From assembly GCF_000007345.1 (NCBI RefSeq), contig NC_003552.1:5270001-5334000 (forward strand): a stretch of DNA of 64,000 nucleotides, given 5' to 3'. Below the pieces are notes generated by a model that did not search any database, was not told where the DNA came from, and saw only the letters and a list, made by a program, of their open reading frames with translations. The position numbers and the translations under genes are program-made. The DNA is from Methanosarcina acetivorans C2A (GTDB lineage Archaea > Halobacteriota > Methanosarcinia > Methanosarcinales > Methanosarcinaceae). Positions 28,393 to 38,009 of this stretch are shown in pieces. Numbering within the stretch: the stretch's first letter is position 1; each line of letters opens with the position of its first letter.

Positions 28393-30219
28393 ATGAAGAA
28401 ATTTACATTAGGAATATCTGTAATTTGTTTAATCTTGCTCCTGGTAGCGGCCGCTCAGCCGGCACTGGGTTCCGACTGGGCACAGTTCCAGAAAGACAAA
28501 GTAAATAGTGGAATTACAGGAGACAGTGCTCCAATAGCCACCCCGAACTCGACTATGTCCTGGCAACATGATATCTGCAGCGGATGGGTAGGAATTGATG
28601 CGAGTCCAATTGTGTACGGAGACTATGTATATGCGGTTGCGTCAGACGGTAATCTTGCCAAATACTATAAAGACGGGACTTCGGTCGGAGGCTGGTCGGT
28701 TGACATCGGAAATCCAGGTTTTCAGAATGCTGCACCGGCTGCAGGTAATGGGCATATCTTTGTGGTGAATACCGGATATGGTAGTGATCCTGACCCTGAC
28801 CTTATTGCTGTCGATGCATCTACTGGATCTATTTCTGATAGCGGGTCTGTAATTGCCTCAACCTCCATCCAGTTTTCTACGCCGATTACCTATGCAGAAG
28901 ATAGTAACGGAAACAAGCACATTCTCTTCGGTTCGGTAAACATGAGTTCTGTGGATCCTGTGAACCTGAGCGACGGAGGAAAGTACTACTGTTACAACGT
29001 AACTGACCCCACCAACATGGTAAAGGAATGGGAAAGGGACTGTTCATCCGCAAAAGGATACTACTGGGCAGGTGCGGCAATCATCGGGGACTATGCAGTC
29101 TATGGTGACGATGCCGGCCACCTTGTTTCGGTAAACTATACGAACTTCACAAACTACGAAGTAGAGACTGTTCAGGAAATCGACGCCTCAACGGTCTTTG
29201 GCTTTAACGTAAACGAGATCCGCTCCTCAATCTGTTACAGTGAAGAGACCGGCAGGATCTATTTCACCTCCCTGGCAGGATACTGCTATTCACTGGGCTT
29301 TAATGCAAACACGGGCCAGTTCGATACGGCTAACAAATGGAGCGAATCCATCGGATACAGTACCTCCACTCCTGCATACTACAACGGCAGGGTTTACGTG
29401 GGTCACAACAACGGCTTCTCTACGGGTAAACTCTGGTGCCTGAACGCATCCGATGGAACTGAAATCTGGAACAATTCCGTAGGTCCGGTACAGAGCTCTC
29501 CCGCAATATCGACCTTCTATGGCCCTGGCAATGAGTACATCTACGTCACCACGAACTCCGGGAGCGGCGGTATCTACTGCGTGAACAGCAGTGGGGTTAC
29601 AGTCTGGAGTGAAACTTCCCCGGGCACTAATTGCTACTGTCTGGCCGGAGCCATAATTTCAGGCGGCTGGGTCTTCTACGGTAACGACGGTGGATACCTC
29701 TGCGGCTGTGCCAACTATACTCGCTACGACTTTAACGGAAGTGCGGATATGTGGGCTTACAAGTACCAAGTAGATGACAAACCTCCCAGCACTGCTACGG
29801 ATCCGGCGATAGAATTTAGTAATACTGATTATACAGCCATCAAGACCGATGATGACACAAACTACGCAGAATATTATGCTGATGATGGAGAATATGCTGC
29901 ACAGAGGTTTGTGTTCAAAATTGATGACAATGAGAAGCCATGGATTACTTCAATCAATGTAACATGGAATGGTATTGCCCAGGGAGACAATAACGGTGCC
30001 CATTTGTATATCTGGAACAATACAGCTTCGGAATATGAACAATTGGCTGATAATGATGTTGGCAGCGATGCTTTTTTGACTGGGGAAGTAACAGAAAACA
30101 TTGATAATTACATTGATAATTCGAACAATGTAACTTTGCTGGTTGTCCAGAAGAGTTCAACGGATATAGACAGTTCAGTTATTAAAACGGATTATGTTAA
30201 ACTGGTGGCAACACCATAA
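28393..30219 (+). CDS. Secreted PQQ-propeller protein with C-terminal beta-sandwich
   Basis: A 608-residue protein: a signal peptide (about 1-27, ending QPALG-SDWAQ), one PQQ-type propeller (about 28-450, beginning SDWAQFQKDKVNSGIT) and a C-terminal domain of about 150 residues (AAQRFVFKIDDNEKPWITSI ... AHLYIWNNTASEYEQL ... DYVKLVATP) that also ends the 38010 protein. That C-terminal domain looks all-beta and is unknown to me; it may bind the cell surface. There are no PKD, cohesin or dockerin domains. The ATG follows GGAGAAATGAAAAT. The gene sits directly upstream of a giant cohesin/dockerin gene, as does its paralogue at 38010, suggesting a repeating two-gene unit. Confidence 0.9.
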   Translation: MKKFTLGISVICLILLLVAAAQPALGSDWAQFQKDKVNSGITGDSAPIATPNSTMSWQHDICSGWVGIDASPIVYGDYVYAVASDGNLAKYYKDGTSVGGWSVDIGNPGFQNAAPAAGNGHIFVVNTGYGSDPDPDLIAVDASTGSISDSGSVIASTSIQFSTPITYAEDSNGNKHILFGSVNMSSVDPVNLSDGGKYYCYNVTDPTNMVKEWERDCSSAKGYYWAGAAIIGDYAVYGDDAGHLVSVNYTNFTNYEVETVQEIDASTVFGFNVNEIRSSICYSEETGRIYFTSLAGYCYSLGFNANTGQFDTANKWSESIGYSTSTPAYYNGRVYVGHNNGFSTGKLWCLNASDGTEIWNNSVGPVQSSPAISTFYGPGNEYIYVTTNSGSGGIYCVNSSGVTVWSETSPGTNCYCLAGAIISGGWVFYGNDGGYLCGCANYTRYDFNGSADMWAYKYQVDDKPPSTATDPAIEFSNTDYTAIKTDDDTNYAEYYADDGEYAAQRFVFKIDDNEKPWITSINVTWNGIAQGDNNGAHLYIWNNTASEYEQLADNDVGSDAFLTGEVTENIDNYIDNSNNVTLLVVQKSSTDIDSSVIKTDYVKLVATP

Positions 30220-30439
30220 CATAATCTTATTTCATGCGTCTTCGGTTAAGTGAAGAATCGTGATAAATTGTCTCCATTTCCGCAACTGTTACCAAAAAAT
30301 AGATGTTTTGTGGACTGGAACGTGGTATCGATTTCATGTAAAGAGGCTAAAATTTAAGGCCGGCTTCTGGTACGAAATAGATAGCTTTCAGGCAAGAAAA
30401 TCCCTTAACCGATGACCAATGAATCTTTTTTTCATTTAT

Positions 30440-30959
30440 AATTCGAGCTGATCCCAAAACTCAAAATTAGACTAACCGACAACCCTATGAAAATATAGGA
30501 GGCTTTTAAAATGACTAGAAAACGATAGTGTTCATTTTTCTTTACGCGGTTCTTTCATGAAATTTTTCCAAAAAACTGGAAATCCAGGTATGCCTTTCAG
30601 CAAAAATCTTGACAAATGTTAAACCTGTTTACCTGAAAGGTCACGATTTTTTTCAAAAAAAGATCCGCGTTTTTCATATTTTCAGCGTTTTCTTTGTGTT
30701 GAAATGCTGTTTCTTCCGTTCGATCACCGGAAACTTCCAAAGGCAGGTGCTTAAAAATCGGTTGATCCTTAAAACCAGAATCCGTGAGAATAAAACAGAT
30801 ACACAAAATCCAGTAGCGTTCTACTTGCTTCAAAGGTCTGAAAATCCCTGAACCAAAAACAATTTTCTGCCTGATTAAACATTCCTTTGAATCTTCAGGA
30901 GACCGAACAGTTCTGTGCAGGCAAGTTGAACCCCATGACAAGAAAGGAGAAATAAATAT
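30440..30959 (+). repeat. Repeated leader element, copy 5 (5' truncated, upstream of the 30960 gene)
   Basis: Only the right half of the first module is present (AGACTAACCGACAACCCTAT, then ATAGGAGG near 30493). The second helix has a third sequence version, ACGCGG (30544-30549) / CCGCGT (30665-30670), again fully paired. The second module begins near 30830 (CAAAGGTCTGAAAA) and ends in AAAGGAG just before the ATG at 30960. The preceding 220 bp (30220-30439) show nothing recognisable. Confidence 0.6.
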
Positions 30960-33900
30960 ATGAAAAAATTGACGACTGTTCCTATTATTTGCATAATATT
31001 ATTGCTGATGCTGGCAGTTGCGCCGGTATCAGCAAAGACTTTTGATATATACCCGACAGACCCTGTAGGAACTGTATATACCATAATGAAGACGCAGGCC
31101 CAACCGGGTGACACACTTTTCTTCCACGCTGGAACCTATACCTATTCTGGTGTATTAGGCACCATGGATATTGATGTGGAGAACGTTACATGGAAGGGAG
31201 AAGGTGCAGATGTTGTACTATTCGAGATATCCGCCGGTAACCCGTTGAAGTTAAAGGCACTAGGATGTATTGCCGATGGTTTTACAATTAATATATCTGA
31301 GAGTACATCAGTTTATATAACCTATCCAAACTGTATCGTCAGGGATTGTGTGTTCAAAAACATGCAAGGAGGTCGTATTTCAGTTACAGACAGCGGTATT
31401 AATTCTACTGTTGAAAATAATAGTTTTGAAGATTCAACTAGTAGTATTATAATGTACATTAATGGAGTAAATTCTGCCAAAGTTATTAACAATGAATTTG
31501 AGAGTTCAAATGCGGGATCAAATGCGGCTCTATACATCCGAAGTGCACCAATGACAACTGTTGCAGACAATACTTTCAAAAACAATACTAAAGGCAGTGC
31601 TCTTATGTTAAGAGAATCCACCAACTGTACAGTTGTCAACAACACGTTTTTGAACGACACTAATAAAGTAATAACAATTTATCAAACAACTGCTAAGAAT
31701 AATATTATAATGCAAAATAATATAGTTTCAAGTGGAATTCCAATACGTTTCGAAAATGCGGGTGATGGCAATAAAATATTCCTGAACAATTTCGCGAACA
31801 CTTCTGGTGGTATGTCCGGTACACCTCCAGCTATAACCTATTGGAATTCAACTGAACCAATGGAATACACTTACAACGGTACAACCCACACCGGATACCT
31901 GGGCAATTTCTGGGGCACTGCCTACACAGGATCTGATGGTGACGGAAACGGAATCGGTGACATCTCTTATACTGTACCCTCCAGTTTCGGCACTGACTAC
32001 GCGCCGCTAATATCTACAAATGAAAACTACGGGAGTTCAGAAACGCACGAAACGCCTTCAGCTCCAGTTGCAGGCTTTTCAGCAACACCGACTTCTGGCA
32101 ATGCTCCTCTCACGGTTAATTTTACTGACCAGTCCACAAATACACCTACATCCTGGCTATGGGACTTTGGAGACAATTCGACTGATACCGAGCAGAACCC
32201 CTCACATGTATATGCATCAGCCGGTAACTATACCGTCAACCTTACGGTTGCAAATGCAGATGGAAGCGATTCTGAAGTAAAGACAGAGTACATCGTCGTA
32301 AGCGAACCACTTTCCGGAGCTCCAGTTGCCAATTTCACAGCGAATGTGACAAGCGGTACAGCACCACTGACAGTCCAGTTCACGGACCTATCCTCAGGCG
32401 ATGGAATAACTTCCTGGGCCTGGGACTTTGATTCCGACGGAACCGTGGACTCTAACGAGCAGAACCCGATCCATGTCTATAACAGCACAGGAACTTACAC
32501 CGTCAGCCTTACAGTCACAGGTGATGAGGGTTCCGACACCGAAACAAAAACCAACTATATTACGGTAAGCGAAACGGTTACCGAATCCGGATGGTCTCAG
32601 TTCCAGAAAGACAGCTCCCACACTGGATACACATTCAGTTCTGTCCCAACCCAGGACCCGGAACTCCTCTGGCAGAAACTGACTTCTCCTGAACAGGAAC
32701 CCTGCGGGAGCGGAGGCATCAACGTTCCATCAGTGATTTCCGGAAATACGGTTTTCGTAACTGCCGGAAACGCTTCGGTCTGGGCCTTTAACAAAGAGAC
32801 CGGAGACCTTATCTGGTCAAAGGAACTTGGCGGAGACCTGACACAGACCTCGACCCCCGCTCTCGGGAACGGGACACTTTTTGTCCCTACCATGGAAGGA
32901 GACCTCTATGCTTTTGACCCGGAAAACGGAAACGAGCTCTGGAAAGCACACATAACCGACGGCAACCTGGAGTGTCCAATCACTTATTCTGACCACAAAC
33001 TCTACATCGGAGACGGGCTTGAAGGAGGAACCGGGACAAAATATTACTACTGTTACGACGACAGCGGAAACCTTGTCTGGCAGCACGAAAACGCTAACAC
33101 GTCAGGTTTTCTCTGGAGCGGTTCAGTAGTTGTTGGAGACTATCTGGTCTACCCGGTCTTTGAAGGTAAAATGGTCTGCCTGAACAAAGATACAGGAACT
33201 TTTGTAGACGAGGTTGACTTCAGTAAGAGTTCCGATGTTTCCTTTGCACTTACCGATCCAGGGATGTTCCGAGGATCCGTAACCTATGCCGATGGTGCCC
33301 TGTATACTTCTTCCGAAAGAGGGCAGGAAACAGGTTACTGCTTCAAAGTAGGGTTCAATCCTGATACAGGCCAGTTCCTTGACAGCGGCTGGGCAGCCTC
33401 AATTGGATTTTCGACATCGACCCCTGTTGTGTATGATGGAAGAGTCTATGTGGGACATGGAGAACACGGAGAATCAGGAGCCCTGTTCTGCCTGAACGAT
33501 TCCGATGGAACTGTAATCTGGGAGACTCCGGTCAGCGGGGGAGTAAAGTCCTCACCTGTTATTTCGGTCGAAGATGGCAACCCGTACATCTATTTCACAG
33601 AAGCCATAGTTGACGGCTCGATTTACTGCCTGAACCCTGACGGAACCCTTGCCTGGCACTACAATCCCCCTGAGGATTCCGCATACACCCTGCAGGGTGC
33701 AGCCCTTTCCGACGATAAAGTTTACTATGGAACCGATAACGGATACCTATACTGCATCGGACAGGGAGAAGCTCTTCCTCCGGAGGCAAACTTCAGTTCG
33801 GACAAACAGACAGGTTCCTTCCCATTGACTGTTTCTTTCAAAGACAGGTCTTTTAACGCAAACAAATTCTTCTGGGACTTCGGGGACGGAAATACTTCAA

Positions 33901-36900
33901 CTGAGGTAAATCCTGTCCACACCTATACTGCCGCAGGCAGCTACACCGTAACCCTTACCGTTGAAAACAACCATGGAGAGGACACCAAAGTTGTAGAAGA
34001 TTACATTTACGCAGTCAAAGTCCCAACCATCTGGCCGGTTAAAAGCGGAGGGTCTATCCAGGCAGCTATTAATTCGGCCGATTCAGGAGACATCATCAAG
34101 GTCTATCCAGGGGAGTACCACGAAGTCCTGACCATCGATAAGAATCTGACCCTAAAAGGCATCAGGGACCCTGTCCTGAATGCTTCGGGTTTCACAGGCT
34201 CTTCAGGAATAACCATAAGTGCTGACGATGTCGAGATCAACGGCTTTGAAATTACAGGAACCGAAGAGATGTGCTTTGCGATTACCGTCAATGCAAAGAA
34301 CGCACTGATAGAGGACAACCTTATAGATAACTGCGCTGAAGGCGTGATGTTCACAGGGACCGGAAACATTCTCCGGCAGAATAATATTTCCAACTGCTGG
34401 GACTTTGCAGCCGTGCTTGACAGCACGGGAGACAACCGGATCTATCAGAACACCTTCATCAACAACAATGGCAGGAAAATGGGCGGTTCAAGCGACCATA
34501 TTTCAGGCGGGTCAGGTTCGTTCTTCCAGAGCCCGGAGCCCGTAGAATACCTGTGGGAAGGAGAAAAACTGACAGGGTACATGGGTAATTATTACGATGA
34601 CTACACCGGAAATAACTCTGACGGGGATGGAATCGGGGATGTATCTTACACTGCTGACGGAGGGACCGACCAGTACCCGCTTGTGATGCCGTATTCATAC
34701 TACGTTGAAGAGCAGGAAAACGAGTCCATTCCTGAGGATTCCTGGTACCAGTTCCACGGAAAGGTTGACCACCTTGGCTACTCCGAAAGCGGGCCAAAGA
34801 CCAACCGGACTGAGTGGGTAAGTGAGGACATTGATGCAATCAGCAGTTCCTCCCCTGTTGTGGCCGGAGGAAAAGTCTTTGTGATATGCGGGGCCGGAGG
34901 AATGGAAGAGAGCACGGATGATATTCCCCAGCTAGTAGCCCTGGACGAATTTAACGGAGACATAATCTGGAACGTCAGCATTCCGAAAGCCGTATACGGT
35001 TCCTGGGCTTCCCCTGCTTATGATAACGGCATGGTCTTTACGGCCACAGGCCCCGAACTTGGATGTTACGACGCCGAAACAGGAGAAAAAATCTGGTGTT
35101 TCAATGATACTGTGGGAAGTCAGGGTGCGGTTAACAGCGGACCTGCTATTGCGGATGGTATGGTAATATTTAGCGATTGGGACGGAAGCCATTATTACTG
35201 TCTTGACGAGGACACAGGGTACCTGCTCTGGAGTTTTGAAGTTGTAGGAGACGGCCAGTCCGTACCCGCCTACGCGGACGGAAAGTTCTACCTGACAAGC
35301 TGGGGCTATGGGTCATCTTATGCAGGACATGCTTACTGCGTGGACGCAGTAACAGGGGAGCAGGTCTGGCACATTAATAATATCGAACAGAACTTCTGCG
35401 GGTCCCCTGCATATAAAGACGGGGTTCTCTACCTGACAACCTACAACTTCTACGGAGACGGAGACCTTCTTGCCCTGGACGCCGCTGACGGGAGCATAAT
35501 CTGGCAGCAGACCATCCAGAGGACGGATTCAACTCCGGCTTTTGCCTACGGAAACATCTATGTTTGCGGAGGCTGCGAAGGCTTTTCCAATGTGCAGACC
35601 TACTGTTTCAACGCAAGTACAGGAGAAAAAGTCTGGGAAACCCCTTCCCTGACAGGAGAGGACGGGGGAATAGGAGGCTGGACATGTTCGGTTGCGGTAG
35701 CTGACGGGCTTGCCTACGTCGGGACCGAAGGCAACGGATATTTCGGTTACAATGACCTCTATGCCCTGGACGCCTTTACGGGAGAAGTGGTCTGGCACAT
35801 CCCCCATGCGGGATCGACCCCGGCAATTTCGGAGGGTATGCTTTTCAGCATAGGAGCGGACCAGAAAGTCTATGCCTTCAAGGACTCCCTCACTTCGCCT
35901 GTTGCTAACTTCTCTGCAGACATTACTTCAGGCAATGCTCCGTTAACTGTCAACTTTACTGACATTTCCACAGGCACTGCTTCGTCCTATGCGTGGGACT
36001 TTGATTCCGACGGAACTGTGGACTCAACTGAACAGAATCCCTCGCATACCTATACTTCAGCCGGTACTTATACTGTCAACCTTACGGTTGCAAATGCAGA
36101 AGGAAGCGATTCCGAGCTAAAGACTGATTACATCACTGTATCTTCTACACCTGTAGAACCTGAACCGGTTGCTGCTTTCACTGCTGATGTAACTGGCGGG
36201 ACTGCTCCTCTCACTGTGAATTTCACTGACCAGTCAACAGGCACACCTACTGCCTGGGAATGGGACTTTGACAATGACGGAAACGTGGACTCAAGCGAAC
36301 AGAACCCGAGCTACACTTATAATGCAGCCGGAAATTACACCGTAAATCTGACTGTGGAAAATGAAGCTGGCATGGATTTCGAGTTAAAAACGGATTACAT
36401 AAAAGTTTCCGAAACTTCAGGGTCAACCGTTACTTTATACTTCGACCCTGAAAGTTCCTCAGTTGCAGAAAACGAATCTACTGAAATAAATATCGTTGCC
36501 AGTAATTTCCCTGCAGGGTTCTCAGGCTACAACCTGACCGTTGCTTTTGACGACCCGACTGTTGCCGAGATCGTGGATATTGAGTATCCTTCCTGGGCTC
36601 TGATTACTGAGAACTCTACCCTGCCAGGGACTTCTATCTACCTGAAGGCTGTTGACGGGGAAGATACCGTGCAGGCAGGAGCAGTAGATGTTGTACTTGC
36701 AACTCTTACGGTTTCTGGAAAGGAGAAAGGATCTGCGAACCTATCCATAGGAGTTGACCGTCTGGATGATGATTCAGGAAATGTCATCGGGCCAGCTCTT
36801 TTGACAGGGAAAATTGAAGTGACCCTGCTTTCTCCTCTTCCTGATCAGGAATATGCTCCTAAGGACCTTGACGGAGACGGACTCTATGAAGACCTTACCG

Positions 36901-37049
36901 GGAACGGGGAGTTCAGTTTTGTAGATATAGTGGCGTACTTCCACAACATGGACTGGATAGAGGAAAACATGCCGGTGGAGTACTTCGACTTCAACGGAAA
37001 CGGAAGGATAGACTTTGATGATGTAGTGGATATGTTTGCAATGATATGA
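30960..37049 (+). CDS. Giant NosD / PQQ / PKD surface protein with cohesin and dockerin domains (largest in window)
   Basis: A 2029-residue secreted protein. A signal peptide (about 1-25, ending APVSA-KTFD) follows AGGAG. Domains: beta-helix (28-360), two PKD domains (369-449, 452-537), PQQ-type propeller 1 (544-937), PKD (942-1017), second beta-helix (1022-1247), PQQ-type propeller 2 (1259-1641), two PKD domains (1646-1729, 1734-1816), cohesin-like (1821-1954) and dockerin-like (1960-2029). It has the architecture of the 12175 protein plus one extra PKD. From propeller 1 onward the two align along their whole length and are nearly identical over 1.39 kb, whereas their first beta-helices differ strongly. 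If, as usual for such folds, the beta-helix makes the specific contact, the N-terminal domain would be the variable binding face on a shared scaffold. Confidence 0.92.
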   Translation: MKKLTTVPIICIILLLMLAVAPVSAKTFDIYPTDPVGTVYTIMKTQAQPGDTLFFHAGTYTYSGVLGTMDIDVENVTWKGEGADVVLFEISAGNPLKLKALGCIADGFTINISESTSVYITYPNCIVRDCVFKNMQGGRISVTDSGINSTVENNSFEDSTSSIIMYINGVNSAKVINNEFESSNAGSNAALYIRSAPMTTVADNTFKNNTKGSALMLRESTNCTVVNNTFLNDTNKVITIYQTTAKNNIIMQNNIVSSGIPIRFENAGDGNKIFLNNFANTSGGMSGTPPAITYWNSTEPMEYTYNGTTHTGYLGNFWGTAYTGSDGDGNGIGDISYTVPSSFGTDYAPLISTNENYGSSETHETPSAPVAGFSATPTSGNAPLTVNFTDQSTNTPTSWLWDFGDNSTDTEQNPSHVYASAGNYTVNLTVANADGSDSEVKTEYIVVSEPLSGAPVANFTANVTSGTAPLTVQFTDLSSGDGITSWAWDFDSDGTVDSNEQNPIHVYNSTGTYTVSLTVTGDEGSDTETKTNYITVSETVTESGWSQFQKDSSHTGYTFSSVPTQDPELLWQKLTSPEQEPCGSGGINVPSVISGNTVFVTAGNASVWAFNKETGDLIWSKELGGDLTQTSTPALGNGTLFVPTMEGDLYAFDPENGNELWKAHITDGNLECPITYSDHKLYIGDGLEGGTGTKYYYCYDDSGNLVWQHENANTSGFLWSGSVVVGDYLVYPVFEGKMVCLNKDTGTFVDEVDFSKSSDVSFALTDPGMFRGSVTYADGALYTSSERGQETGYCFKVGFNPDTGQFLDSGWAASIGFSTSTPVVYDGRVYVGHGEHGESGALFCLNDSDGTVIWETPVSGGVKSSPVISVEDGNPYIYFTEAIVDGSIYCLNPDGTLAWHYNPPEDSAYTLQGAALSDDKVYYGTDNGYLYCIGQGEALPPEANFSSDKQTGSFPLTVSFKDRSFNANKFFWDFGDGNTSTEVNPVHTYTAAGSYTVTLTVENNHGEDTKVVEDYIYAVKVPTIWPVKSGGSIQAAINSADSGDIIKVYPGEYHEVLTIDKNLTLKGIRDPVLNASGFTGSSGITISADDVEINGFEITGTEEMCFAITVNAKNALIEDNLIDNCAEGVMFTGTGNILRQNNISNCWDFAAVLDSTGDNRIYQNTFINNNGRKMGGSSDHISGGSGSFFQSPEPVEYLWEGEKLTGYMGNYYDDYTGNNSDGDGIGDVSYTADGGTDQYPLVMPYSYYVEEQENESIPEDSWYQFHGKVDHLGYSESGPKTNRTEWVSEDIDAISSSSPVVAGGKVFVICGAGGMEESTDDIPQLVALDEFNGDIIWNVSIPKAVYGSWASPAYDNGMVFTATGPELGCYDAETGEKIWCFNDTVGSQGAVNSGPAIADGMVIFSDWDGSHYYCLDEDTGYLLWSFEVVGDGQSVPAYADGKFYLTSWGYGSSYAGHAYCVDAVTGEQVWHINNIEQNFCGSPAYKDGVLYLTTYNFYGDGDLLALDAADGSIIWQQTIQRTDSTPAFAYGNIYVCGGCEGFSNVQTYCFNASTGEKVWETPSLTGEDGGIGGWTCSVAVADGLAYVGTEGNGYFGYNDLYALDAFTGEVVWHIPHAGSTPAISEGMLFSIGADQKVYAFKDSLTSPVANFSADITSGNAPLTVNFTDISTGTASSYAWDFDSDGTVDSTEQNPSHTYTSAGTYTVNLTVANAEGSDSELKTDYITVSSTPVEPEPVAAFTADVTGGTAPLTVNFTDQSTGTPTAWEWDFDNDGNVDSSEQNPSYTYNAAGNYTVNLTVENEAGMDFELKTDYIKVSETSGSTVTLYFDPESSSVAENESTEINIVASNFPAGFSGYNLTVAFDDPTVAEIVDIEYPSWALITENSTLPGTSIYLKAVDGEDTVQAGAVDVVLATLTVSGKEKGSANLSIGVDRLDDDSGNVIGPALLTGKIEVTLLSPLPDQEYAPKDLDGDGLYEDLTGNGEFSFVDIVAYFHNMDWIEENMPVEYFDFNGNGRIDFDDVVDMFAMI

Positions 37050-37128
37050 GAAAAAGGAAGAAAAAAATAGTAAAGTAGAGAAAAAAGAATTAAAGAAGAC
37101 TAAATAGAGAAAAACGTTCTCATATTTA

Positions 37129-37191
37129 GCTGATTATGCTGGTTCCGGAAACAAAAAAGGGACAATAATCTTCCGGGTGGAGGCAGCCTAA
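37129..37191 (+). pseudogene. 3'-end scar of a beta-sandwich-type surface gene
   Basis: About 20 codons matching the last residues of the 3285 and 3-2654 proteins (ADYAGSGNKKGTI ... EAA, stop), stranded 80 bp after the stop of a dockerin-type gene. The following bases (AAGGCTGTTTTCCTTCC) also match the flank of the 3285 gene. It records recombination that put a dockerin-type gene in place of a beta-sandwich-type one. Confidence 0.7.
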
Positions 37192-37432
37192 TAAGGCTGT
37201 TTTCCTTCCTTCTTTTTTGGATTAAACTTCAGGACAAAAAAGTCCAGAATTTATACTAAAAGAGGGAAGAGGGGAATTGTTAGTCAATGGGATAAGAATA
37301 ATTAGCCAAAGATTTTTATCTGTAGAACTCAAAAATAATCAATTAGTTCAATCAGATACAATTAGTTCAATCAATTATTTCAGGAAATATCAAAATTTCC
37401 GCAGCATATGTTCCGGATAAACTTTTAAAACT

Positions 37433-38009
37433 CCAGTTGTTCTGACACTTCAAAAAGGTCCGAAACCTGATCTTACTGCATTATACAATTCGAAATGCAG
37501 ACAGACTCTTCCGCTCAGACCAACCGGCAACCCTATGAAAATACAGGAGGTTATAAAAAATATTAGGTCTGACAGCGCTTGTTTTTCTTTACACGGTTCG
37601 ATGCCTGAATTTGTTCCTTAAAACTGGAAACTCAGGTATGCCCTTCAGCGAAAATTTAGATGAGTATAGAAGTATCTTTACTTAAGGGCTCATTTTTAAT
37701 TTTCAATTCGAACCGTGTTTTTCATTCAGCATTTTTCCGGATTTTTGGATGCCGTTATCCTCTGTTCGATCACCGGAAACTTCCAGAGCAAATATTTCAA
37801 ACCCGGCTGATCATAGAATCTCAAAAATCCTTGAGAATAAAAAACAGAAAAACAAAATCCAGTCGTTTCCTGCCTTCTTCAAAGGTCCGAAAATCTTTGA
37901 ACCAAAAACAATTTCCAGTCCTATCAAACCGCTTCTCAAATTTTTGGGAGGCCGGACATTTCCGCGCAGGTGGACTGAACCCCTATGACAAAATAGGAGA
38001 AATGAAAAT
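37433..38009 (+). repeat. Repeated leader element, copy 6 (full length, upstream of the 38010 gene)
   Basis: Left arm CCAGTTGTTCTGA (37433-37445) pairs at 11 of 13 positions with TCAGACCAACCGG (37505-37517). The second helix is the longest of all copies, ACACGGTTCGA (37591-37601) / TCGAACCGTGT (37708-37718), perfect over 11 bp. The second module starts at about 37880 (CAAAGGTCCGAAAA) and ends with a small hairpin CCTAT / ATAGG whose 3' arm overlaps the ATAGGAG in front of the ATG at 38010. That arrangement could hide the ribosome-binding site. Confidence 0.65.
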
